Source of the DNA: Serinus canaria
Taxonomy: Eukaryota; Chordata; Aves; Passeriformes; Fringillidae
Length of the DNA stretch: 64,000 bases
Reading direction: 5' to 3'
NCBI RefSeq assembly: GCF_022539315.1
Contig: NC_066315.1
Location: 18,327,649-18,391,648 of the forward strand
Part shown: positions 53,201 through 62,673 of the stretch, in pieces
How positions within the stretch are numbered: position 1 is the stretch's first letter
Layout: every line of letters begins with the position of its first letter
Notes under the pieces: generated by a model
Databases searched by the model: none
The model's input: the letters and a program-made list of their open reading frames with translations, nothing else
What the model was told of the DNA's origin: nothing
Position numbers and translations under genes: made by a program

Positions 53201-56200
53201 ATCAGACAATAACATTCTGTGCTCCCTGAGTGATGCCAATACGCAGCTCTGTCCAGAGGACGGCAGGGAGGGAGGAGGGAGGGAGGAGGGAGGGAGGAAT
53301 GAAGGCAGGGAGATGGGGGCTGGGCCAGGCGAGGGAGAATGACAGCATGTAGTCCATAGCCCCATAGGGCTGCAATATTATTAAAAAAAAAAAAAAAATA
53401 GAGAGAAAAAGACACAAAGATAATGCAAGATGTCAGCTGCATCTACAGCAAAACCAGATGCGTTCAAAACCAAATCTGAGAGTTACAGATTATGAGGGCA
53501 AAAGCATTTTGTAAGCTTCCACACTGGTCAGACATTAAGACATAAATTTGACTGTATTTCAGTATAAAACAAGAGCTTCAAATGAGAAAGGGAATGCCTA
53601 AAAGGATGAAGAAAAATAACAGAATTTCTTCCATGCATACAGGCAAACAACCTTCATTTCTGTGTTTCCTCTGGGCTGTACAAAATCAACAGACAGGTAA
53701 AGAAAAAGCAGGAGAGCACAAAGACTTCTCTCTATTCTGTGCTCCACAGAAGTGTCAGGAACAACTGTGATTTTTTCGTAGTGGGAACTGAACAGACGTC
53801 TGTTTTCACATCTCTCCCACAACAAGAACTGCCAAGGAGGAACTAGCAAGGAGACAGGATATGGCCCTTTCCCTGCCTTCCTCCTCCACACTGTGACTTC
53901 CAGGCTGGATAAGACAACAGAAAACTCTCTGGGAAGGGGCCCTAAAGAGAGAGAACCTCTGAGACACAGTCTCTTCCCCCAGTCCAACCTGGGACAGCAC
54001 AGAACTGCACAAACTCTGAAAACGCGAATGCACAGTCCAGCACGAAAAACAAATAGCACCCTATCTTGAAGCACAGCTTGGAAATAAGGCTTTTGTTGTG
54101 CCATAAATAAGCCCTCAGAAGTAACAGACCACAGCTGTAAGAATAGGAAATTCCCAAGCTGTGGTATAGGAGAGAAAAATGTGTTTACTACAGAGAACTT
54201 AAAATTAAGAGTATACTTCAGAAGAGCAAATACCAGACAAGTACAGTTTAATAATGTATAGGCAAAGGAGAAAATTGAAACAATACAAAATTTCAGCTGA
54301 TATGAAGGGCACAAAACCATTTCAATAGAAAGCAATGTTCAAATATACACTGGAAAACCAATTGCTGTGCACTTGGCTCATTAATTGCTCCAGTCAGAAC
54401 AGAGAAGCAAAAGGGACTGGATTCTGTGTAAATCTCCAGTCTTTAAACAGACTTAGCAAGAAGACAGGAGAAATGAAACTGTGGCAACGTAATCAGGAAT
54501 CTGTACTACCAACAGCAGTGCTTCCAGATCTGTCATAATCAGAACTGAGTATCAAGAGTGTTTTACCTGGCCATTTCCAGAAAGAGCATCTCACCCACAG
54601 AGCTCGGTATACCCTGCTAACAGGTTACACTGCAGAGTACTGCACAATACATGGTCTGTAGTTGAACAGGATTCCCAGCATGAGCTGAACATGACAGACA
54701 CTGCAAGTCTCCTAGTTAGTTTGCAATTACTTACAAATTTTAAATATTTTCAGTAAATTGTATCACTTTTACATGCTGCATTCAAATCAACAATGTATTA
54801 AAAAACTAAGTTTCAAAATTTTGAGAGGGATGAGAAAAGATTTGAAATTTTTACATTTATTTGTAACTGAAAATTAATCAGGAAAAAAGGAGTGAAGCCT
54901 TTATATTATTGTAAAATATCTGACTTAAGTCACTGCTGTACAGACAGCTTGTAGTTTATCTAAAACAGATGTGACTGGGATTTATGTGATACATTGGCTC
55001 AGCGAAAATATTTGCACGTGAGTTAATATTCCACTTAATCTCAAGAGGCAAGGAAGAAAAAAACACCTTGCTTATAAGAAACTGTTTTCTCAGTCTTAGG
55101 ATGAATTATGGCAGATTCCAAATGAAACAGTATCCAGCTGTATAAGACAAAAGAACAGGATCCAAACTGCTTTGGAAGGGGATGCTTGAGGATCCTGAGA
55201 AAACAAAGACACCTTTAGCGTGGCTAAATGGAAAACAATTAGCAATTAACATATTAGTCACCAAGAAGAACCTTTTCTTACCTTACTAAACTGCCCAATA
55301 ATATGAGGCATAATACTGAGAGGGGCCTCATGAAGCAGGGGTTCAAGTGCTGGAAGATACGTGCATTTCTGAAGAATGTTCTCTAAGGCGTTCTTAGTCT
55401 ATTGAAATACAAAATAAACTTTCTGTAGTAAGATATCAACGACAACAACAAGAATTCATATATATCACTGAAGTCTGATCAAAAAAGCAAATTGATCAGA
55501 ATTTTCAATGAGCAATTTCTGAATAGAAACTATGGTATCAGGTCACTTAATGAAGAATCAATTCTCTACTTAGCTTTATTAAACCTCAAAACCTACAGTG
55601 CATCATATTATTATTATGTTATCTACGGTCAAAGAAATGGCAATTTTCCTTTGACTATAATGAAAGCTGGAGTAGACCCTTTAAGGTAAATTGAAGTACT
55701 CTAATATAATAAGAAAGTTAAATCAAAACATATTTTAAAGGATTGTATTTTAGAAGTGGCTTACTAGGAGAGGCTGCTGGTCTGGGGTAGCAAAGCACAG
55801 TACGGTCCAGGCAGGGGGAAAAGAGAGAGTGAAACAATTGTACATTGGTGCATATTTCAGTGTTGACTGATACAAGCAGAAGTAACCTTCTTGGGCAGGA
55901 TCACAGGTACAGCTAATTTGGCTTCATTGTTTTTGGGACTACTGGAAATTACTACATAAAAGGTACTTTACAAGGAATGTGGTATTTCAGTGGAACATAC
56001 AGGAGCATAGTGCAACATGGGAGATCATATCCTGTCCTATTGCACTCTTACTGTTGCTCAGAAATACACTTTACTAAACTGGCTCCCACTCAAGGAAAGG
56101 CCCTAAATATGGGCAGTTGCATGTTTTAAAGAGCAGAGCCTTGATTAGCTGTTACAGTTTTATTATAATAATAAAAATGTCGGCAAAATTATTACAAGGA

Positions 56201-59200
56201 CTGTAATATTTTCTACAAGAGCTTATACTTGCAAAAAAAGAAGTGGATAATTAGAAATGAGTCACAAGAAATTACAGCAATATGGGTCTATGCAACTCTG
56301 ATCTAAACTGGGAAAAAAATAAGGGATTAGACTGTGGTGGCTGTAGCATATGATTTGGTATACACCATATGCACATGCATTAGGACCAGGCAGTCCCCTA
56401 ATAAGTGCCACAGCCTCCAGATACTGCACCCAGGAAAGCTGTGACTCAGTGAGCATCAATAAAACCACATAATTTAGTAGTTTTTAAGCACTTAAACCTC
56501 TTGATTACAATTAATATACCATACTGCAAATACTACAAATCTACTTGCTTTTGTTTTTAGATCTTCTGAGCTGCGTGGGTCCATAAAGATATCGAGCAGT
56601 GTGGGCAGCACGTTTGCTACTGCAACATGACGTGCATGCTCAGTAGTGTGTCTTCCAATCTGTCCCAAGGCCCAAGCAGCTGCTGCCTTAATATGATCTT
56701 CATGTTCTTCTACCAAGCAGAGGCACAGTGGAGGTATTCCCTGTAGCATTAATCAAAAGCACAACCTTTACAAATGTAGACCAGGGAACGACAATGCGAA
56801 ACAGATACAGATAGTTAGAAAATGTTTCTCTATTTACACTCTTCTGAAAAAAGCTGCAAGAGAATGCATGCTAGCAGTGTCATACTTTTACAGCATTATG
56901 ACTAGCAAGAATTTTTAATAAATATTAATAAATATGGTTAGAAAGAAACAGATTCAACATTCTAAGTCAGAGAGCGGTTTGAACAAACATGCAAATTTAT
57001 GGTGTAAAAAGAATACACAACATAATTTAGGCTGTACTGAGTAAAGATGGCAGTTTTTCTCAGACTGAAAATAAAAGAATTTGAGTGCTGCTGATTCTAT
57101 GAAATCAGTTTAAGACCAGAAGGGCTCAATCACTGAGTCTTTCTTTTTTTACTTTCCACAGCACTAAATTTCAACTTATCAACCTCTTCTTGAATCCACT
57201 AGTTCATGTTTGACTCACCCAATCACTTCAAGAAGGGCTTCAACTTTTGATTTGCAGACATCAAGAGGTGGAGATCTCACATCCAGCTGTCACTAAAGTT
57301 GTTCTGGTTCAGGGTCTTTATACTTTTTCCACAACTACTTAGTAGCTGGTATTTTATGCCAAAACACTCCAACAGGAAACATTTTGTGCTGCTTTAGGTA
57401 AGGCAAGGCTACTAAACCTCTGTCCAAAGAAACCTTTTTCTCCATCCCATGAATCCTTCTTTACTCTTTTCTGCACAGTTTTCTGCTTTGTTGTTTTGGG
57501 TTTTTTCCCCAAGATACTTTTCAAATACAGACAGTAGAACTATATATATTACTAAAACAAATAGATTAACTTCTCTTTTCCAATAATGCTTCATCTCCTA
57601 CACTTTCATACCACAAAGAACTAAATTGTGGGGGGTTTTGCCACTGCCTTTTAGCAGAAGACCACAATGAAGTGTTTGTCCAGTATGATCCCAGAAATCA
57701 TTGTTCAAAATTCATCCTTTCCAGGTTAGAGTACCATGGAATGGAACCATCACTTTACATCATAACATCATCAGTGTCTAACTGCATATGGTTATACCAC
57801 AGTGCATTTCTTTCAAATGGTTCCAGCTTACCAAGCCCCATCCTCAGCACTATGTACCACTCCACAATTTAATTTCCCCTGAAGCTTTTTTTTTTCTTAA
57901 TGGGTTTCTGGTTTATTGAAGTTTATTATTATCTCTTTTGTAGATCATTCATTACCACATTTAAGTTCATCAAAGTTTGCCCAGATCCCTACAAAGCTCT
58001 CACAGCAGTTCCATTCAATTATGATACAGAAGAGCATTTTTTTATCATTCCTGCTTTTCCTGCATACTATATTATGTTGTAGCAACTTCCATTTTTCAAC
58101 TTACATTTCTACTAGAATATTTCTGTTTCTTTATTTCTATTATTTGTTGCTCCATTCACACATACGCTTTGAATGACTGACATAGTGTGAAAAAGGGTCA
58201 AAAATGTTAGTGAACATTTCCTTCCTTCTGTCATTAGTTAGCATTATTCAGACTACTAGGCCAGGCACTAATTTCACTTATTGCAAACATTGCAAATTCT
58301 CCCTCTTCTATATCATTGCCCAGTAGAATTTATTTAAATCTGCAAAGGTATAACTTAACTCATTTGAAATGTCCCTTGCAGAACTGAATCAAACCACATT
58401 ACATAAGAAACTGAGGTCTTTTCAAGTCTGAAAGTGGCTGTTGCAAGATACTCCAGCAGCACTAGCAGAGCCACACTTGTACAATGAAGAACACACCTTT
58501 AAACACATCTGTTCCAAAGGAGCTTTTGATGCAGCCACAAATACACATTTTAAGAGGAAGCAGGCTACAGAAATTCAGTGACTTATTTTCTGTCCCCACG
58601 CAATTGCAACACAGAAAAATCACACACTGTAATTCCAACTAATCCACAATGTTCTGTAAAAGGTTCAACGCCACAAAGACAGCGTGTTATCAGGTTGCCA
58701 CAGAATTTCAGTCATAGAAAGCAGCAATACTAGGAGAAAGTGCATTCATGGAGAGCAAGTATATAATCCTGTCACAAAATACATTCTCTGCCTATGTTAA
58801 TTTGTATCTGTACCAAAGAATACTGCTGAAGAACTACAGGAAGACAACAAAGTGATAGCTAACCTTGGAGACAATCACTACCATTGACAGGTTCTCCGAA
58901 TGAGCCGCCACATAACCAAGTGTCATGATGCCAGGCAGTCTGACAGTCCCTCTGCAGCTGCCAATACAATCAATCACAGCAGCAACTCCACCTGAATTTA
59001 CTACATACTGTGAAAGCTGAAAAGATAAACAGAAGAGATTAGATACTCTGAAGTATCAACAGGCAATAAAGAACCATATCAGAGAAGCCTTTTAATGTAC
59101 TGCTCCTGTTTTACAAAACAAAAGCGATGTATCATACAGACTGTTGGGAACTAAGTGCAGAATCAAGTTTTCAGGAACGAGGCTGATTTGCTGCTGTGTT

Positions 59201-62200
59201 TTTGACTGACTTTACTACAAGGAAATCAGGGCTCTGAATCCTTGATGCTGTATAGCATAGAATGACACATTCTCAACTCCATCATCACACACCAGAGAAA
59301 TGTGCAAATGACAGCCTATCACAGGGGGCTGATCCTGAAGATGCACCTAATGAGCCAGATCCTGTTTCATCCTAATGGTCCCTCATTCCCAAACTAACAT
59401 CCTATGTTCTGTGCAGTGACAGAGGCAAAGGCCCATTCCTCCTCTCACCTGCATTCTAAATTGCCTCTGTGGCATAAAATCCTTTGTGGATCCTCACGCC
59501 GAGGCTTGAAGCCAAGGACAACTGTTCTGGATGTGCAAAACTGACTTGGGCTGCACCATTCTGCCACATTAGCATGCTCTGAGGGAAGTGTCCAGGGAGC
59601 ACACTTGATGGGTAATGGAGTCTGCCCCAGAATGCCAAATGACATAGCCTTGCTTATAAATAATAATCAAGCAATGCAACATGGGTTTCTACCAAAAGCA
59701 AACTTGTCACATCACTTGAGGGACAGCAGTAGAATATGGATGATATCAATAATGCATAGAAATCAAAATTATATCTTCTTCTTATTGTAATTTTCTTCCA
59801 CGTTTTTAAGTATACCCCATTCTCCCTACAGATTCCAAAGCAAAAGTTCTTAAAAATCAAAATTAAATTAACAAAATGGAGGCACATTAATTCTCAATCC
59901 AGTTGATTTCTATAAATATGAAATCCACCTTTGTCTAAGGGTCTTTAAAAGGTGATTGTTTTCTTCATGAAACAGCCAGATGAAACTTTCAGTTAGTACT
60001 TAGGAAAATCTGTTCACATGATTGTGAATTACAGCCTGTGGCAACCAAGTCCTACATCTGGACACAGACATGTGCACCTGGATGTGCAGAGCTCCTACTG
60101 TGTTCCTCAACCCTCATTCCAAGTCCCTCTGCTGCTGACCTTCACATGAATTTTACTGCATCTTCAGCTAGAGAGATCTAAAAGCCATGAGTCTCAAATG
60201 ACACAGCCAAGTCCTCTAGAAACACCATTTGCCAGCCTGTGTCCACTGCAACATGCATTGCTTGAATAGAGTTCCCAGAGCTGGACAGTCATCTCTGTCA
60301 CTTTGAGTCAGACATGGATTAACTTGGATTGTGACTGGGAAGCATCTTGGGAGTCACCAAGATGCTTCCCAGTGCTCCTTTGGAGAGCTGCTAGCATAGC
60401 CAGTTCCTCTTGCATGGAGGATCTGGTGCCAGAAGCTCTTCTGGCTTTACCTGCAATCCTGAGTTTGGTCTCCACTTCTGACACTAGAGCCCCCTTTTGG
60501 TAATGATAATTTCTTTACTTTTTTGAGGAAGTGAAGTTGCATGGCCCATGAGGTACAGAGAGAAAGCAGGAAATGTGCCAAGACTGTAAACTTTTATCAC
60601 CAGCTTAAAGACTGGCAGGCTGAAGAAGCTGCACAACATTCATGTTTAAACACTTCTCAGTTGTTAAGTTAGCATCATGATTTTGAAATTACTATGCTCA
60701 GCATTAGTGTGTTCCACAAATACATGGCTTATATTTCATTCAAAAGTCATATTTAGAGCCTTTTAATTATCTCTGTAGTCTGACAGATTATCATAGTTAT
60801 AATTATATGGTTTTCCTATTTATTCTGTATTGACTTTGCCAAAAATCCCCACCTTCCTATGGGCAAAAACACTGTAAATGCTCAAACTCAAATTACAAAC
60901 TCAAGTTACTATCAGGTTAATAATAAATAAGAGAATTTTTGACCTTCGCTGTCATTGGAAAATAATTAAAATGTGATCTCAGCACCCCTGAAGATTTTTA
61001 AAAAGACACTCACCGCCTGTTATTGTTAAAGGATGATCTTGCAATTTATTAGCTGGTATCATGACTTCTGTGAGGCTTTTCTCATAATGTTTTTAATATC
61101 TAGGACTGACAGTACTGTCATCCAAGAGCTCCCTCTCTGTGCTGATATCTCATAGAATGAAGTAGCTAGGTATACATTTCATGATTCCCAGTTTCCTAGC
61201 CCAATTTATATTCAATACACATCCCATAATATCAGCATTTCCATATTTTCCAATGAACATGCCAAACAGCCATTTGCCCTCCCTTTCAAAAAGCAAATGA
61301 CAGAATAATCCTGTGTTTTATTTAAAGTGTAAAATCTAATGATATGACCTTGTATTTGCATTTTCAAGGTTTTACCTCAGGCGTATGCTTTGCTATCTCT
61401 CTAATTAAAGTTGCACCATTTTTCTTGACATAGTCATCTGAGTTCTTCAGGCATGTGAGCACAACTGGGAAAATTTCTGCTTCAGCCACCAACTGTGCAA
61501 GAATCACTGAATGCTTTGCTATTTGGCTTAGAGCTGACAGCACCTGACGCTAGTAAATAAAAATTGTTATAAAATCAATAGTATACAAACATCCCACAAC
61601 ACACACTCCCCCTGCACACAAAAATCTATTGCATCAAGGAAAACAAAGCACGTTAGGGAAAACAATTACAGCTATTTTACAATTCACTGAGTCAATTCAT
61701 GCACAAATATAATGGCACTGAACATTCGCTGGTTCCCGAATAAAAGTTTCTCTTTTGTTTTATCCCATTCAAATTTATATGTATTTAAAAAAAAGGATAT
61801 ATGTACACACCATTTAAAACTGTAATTTAAAATTTACTAAAATCTATATAAAGTATTTTTATTTACATAAATTGGATCTGTCAGATCTTATATTAAGAAA
61901 TTCTTGTGGCATTTTTATGTTATGTTTTTATTTTAAAATATGTCTTCTGTTTGGTAGAGTAAGACAGAAAATTTATAAGAAGAAACAATTTTTTTGTCAA
62001 TTAAACACTAGTGATTAAACCTTTGACAACAGCTATTCCCATCAGATAGTACATTCTAAAATACAATAAGTTCACTATTAACTGGCTTATCATATAATCT
62101 TTAGTATGCAAAACCTTTTTTGTAACTGAAATGTGCAAATCTTACCTATTAAAAGTATCTGTTGCATTCTTCATATACTGTATATTTCTAAAAAAACCTA

Positions 62201-62673
62201 TACTTCTCACTTTAAAGATTAGTTTAGCTGTTCCTCACAGAGCTGCAGTTTATATCCAGTAGCTAAATTTGTAAATATGTGCAGAACTCTTTGTCACTAA
62301 CTACATAGTGACAAAGAGTTCTGCACATATTTACATTTGTCACATACTACATTTTGTTAACACCCAAACCAAGAGCTTCTAAATAAATATGCACATCCAT
62401 GTCTTTGAATCAATCTCAAGTAATGACTGGTATAATGGAGATTAAAAAAAAAAATAAATAAATGTACCTTCAGTTTAGCATCAGGGTTCGGGATCATCTG
62501 AGCTAAGTAAGCGATAGCTCCTGCATCCACTACTGTCTGTGCTAACTCTGGAGAATGCTTTGAAATATCACTGAGAGTTGAAGCAGCAATCCTTTTCAAA
62601 GCAATTTCTGGCTCCTGGATACAGAGCACTAAAAGAGGAACAGCGCCTGCATCCACCACAGCTTGTGACAGTT
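50140..62673 (-). CDS. SPAG6: SPAG6, sperm-associated antigen 6 (3' two-thirds of gene, seven coding exons)
   Basis: SPAG6 (PF16 in Chlamydomonas) is an armadillo-repeat protein of the axonemal central apparatus, needed for motile cilia and sperm flagella. On the minus strand the coding parts are 62673-62468, 61549-61376, 59016-58864, 56740-56549, 55398-55282, 52546-52401 and 50206-50140. They join in frame to about 351 residues, matching roughly human residues 158-509 as I recall that sequence. Diagnostic stretches are ELSQAVVDAGAVPLLVLCIQ, AAAAWALGQIGRHTTEHAR, ILQKCTYLPALEP and NNCYPEEIVRYYSPGYSETL. ARM-type helical repeats of about 42 residues continue through the first four exons. The stop is TAA at 50142-50140, so the C-terminus ends VENYQPVL, close to the human end. 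Introns are phase 0 except the last (phase 2) and the one entering the first visible exon (phase 1). The N-terminal exons and promoter lie off the right edge. Identity is near certain; exon edges are read by eye. Confidence 0.96.
50207..52400 (-). other. SPAG6 last intron, 2194 bp
   Basis: A GT-AG phase-2 intron (gtaggg...tcag). It is AT-rich, with an 11-bp palindrome with a single-base centre at 52270-52292. No other element was recognised. Confidence 0.85.
52270..52292. repeat. Perfect 11-bp palindrome
   Basis: Arms ttttggtttta and taaaaccaaaa flank a single central T. It lies in the last SPAG6 intron, about 110 bases downstream of an exon donor. Confidence 0.8.
52401..52546 (-). CDS. SPAG6: SPAG6 exon
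   Basis: This exon is 146 nt and reads VLPRDSKARRLFVTTGGLKK to NNCYPEEIV, plus the first two bases of an Arg codon (phase 2 at its 3' end). The acceptor is gcgtag ending at 52547 and the donor gtaggg starts at 52400. The KARRLFVT.GGLKKVQEIKAE block matches human SPAG6 almost residue for residue. Confidence 0.94.
52547..55281 (-). other. SPAG6 intron, 2735 bp
   Basis: A GT-AG intron (gtaaga...gtag). It contains the GGGA-rich tract at 53265-53312, an A run at 53383-53398 and a 245-codon open frame at 54335-53598 on the gene strand that I do not recognise. The 53600-54150 part is more GC-rich than its surroundings and may be an old unidentified insertion. Confidence 0.8.
53265..53312 (+). repeat. 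GGGA/GGA purine tract, G-quadruplex-prone
   Basis: An imperfect array of agggaggg and gggagga units with at least six G-triplets separated by 1-3 bases. It lies on the template strand of SPAG6, within the intron between the two exons at 55282 and 52546. Confidence 0.85.
55282..55398 (-). CDS. SPAG6: SPAG6 exon
   Basis: This exon is 117 nt, phase 0 to phase 0, 39 residues, TKNALENILQKCTYLPALEP to MPHIIGQFSK. The acceptor is aatag ending at 55399 and the donor is a strong gtaaga at 55281. It covers the segment after the last clear ARM repeat, where human SPAG6 reads ILQKCTYLPALEPFL. Confidence 0.94.
55399..56548 (-). other. SPAG6 intron with GC-AG borders, 1150 bp
   Basis: The donor is gcaagt at 56548-56543 and the acceptor is aatag ending at 55399. 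The assignment follows from the need to keep phase 0 on both sides and from alignment to the mammalian protein. The interior shows no recognised element. Confidence 0.85.
56549..56740 (-). CDS. SPAG6: SPAG6 exon with non-canonical GC donor
   Basis: This exon is 192 nt, phase 0 to phase 0, 64 residues, from GIPPLCLCLVEEHEDHIKAA to RSSEDLKTK. The acceptor is ctacag ending at 56741. No GT lies in the required phase at the 3' end. Joining to the next exon (TKNALENILQKC) in register with the human protein requires cutting after AAA at 56549, which leaves gcaagt at 56548-56543 as the donor. That is the known consensus for GC-AG introns. The only nearby GT would give phase 1 and break the frame of the next exon. 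Confidence 0.93.
56741..58863 (-). other. SPAG6 intron, 2123 bp
   Basis: A GT-AG intron with a weak donor (gttagc). It is AT-rich throughout, with pyrimidine runs such as the T run near 57885. No repeat or RNA gene was recognised. Confidence 0.8.
58864..59016 (-). CDS. SPAG6: SPAG6 exon, ARM repeat
   Basis: This exon is 153 nt, phase 0 to phase 0, 51 residues, from LSQYVVNSGGVAAVIDCIGS to ENLSMVVIVSK. The acceptor is a good pyrimidine-rich tttttcag ending at 59017. The donor is gttagc at 58863, a weak GT site (T at +3). The Gly-rich VVNSGGVAAVIDCIGSC segment and LGYVAAHSENL are hallmarks of SPAG6. Confidence 0.94.
59017..61375 (-). other. SPAG6 intron, 2359 bp
   Basis: A GT-AG intron with a good pyrimidine tract before its acceptor. 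It holds a perfect 17-bp inverted repeat at 60334-60373. A moderately GC-rich stretch at about 59400-59640 and 60040-60500 is not a repeat I recognise. Confidence 0.85.
60334..60373. repeat. Perfect 17-bp inverted repeat with 6-base loop
   Basis: Arms actgggaagcatcttgg (60334-60350) and ccaagatgcttcccagt (60357-60373) are exact complements around gagtca. It is in a SPAG6 intron. Confidence 0.95.
61376..61549 (-). CDS. SPAG6: SPAG6 exon, ARM repeat
   Basis: This exon is 174 nt, phase 0 to phase 0, 58 residues, starting RQVLSALSQIAKHSVILAQL and ending REIAKHTPE. The acceptor is ctag at 61553-61550 and the donor gtaaaa starts at 61375. The sequence is strongly similar to the corresponding human SPAG6 segment (LSALSQ, AEIFPVVLTCLK, TLIREIAKHTPE). 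Confidence 0.94.
61550..62467 (-). other. SPAG6 intron, 918 bp
   Basis: A GT-AG intron (gtacat...ctag). It contains a perfect 30-bp inverted repeat at 62270-62335, listed separately. The rest is AT-rich with nothing recognisable. Confidence 0.85.
62270..62335. repeat. Perfect 30-bp inverted repeat with 6-base loop
   Basis: Arms 62270-62299 and 62306-62335 are exact complements, with a 6-base centre (actaca, 62300-62305). The arms contain gtgcagaactctttgtcac and its complement. Similarity stops just beyond the arms. It lies in a SPAG6 intron ~130 bases downstream of the donor at 62467, so the transcript would fold into a strong stem. Confidence 0.97.
62468..62673 (-). CDS. SPAG6: SPAG6 exon, ARM repeats (first exon visible)
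   Basis: This exon is 206 nt. A cag acceptor at 62676-62674 is followed by two bases that complete a Glu codon begun in an exon outside the window. The reading runs ELSQAVVDAGAVPLLVLCIQ to NPDAKLK and ends with AAG before a gtacat donor at 62467. It carries two of the canonical ARM motifs (LSQAVVDAG and LAQTVVDAG). An open frame extends past both splice sites (62782-62357), but conservation stops at the splice boundaries. Confidence 0.95.
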
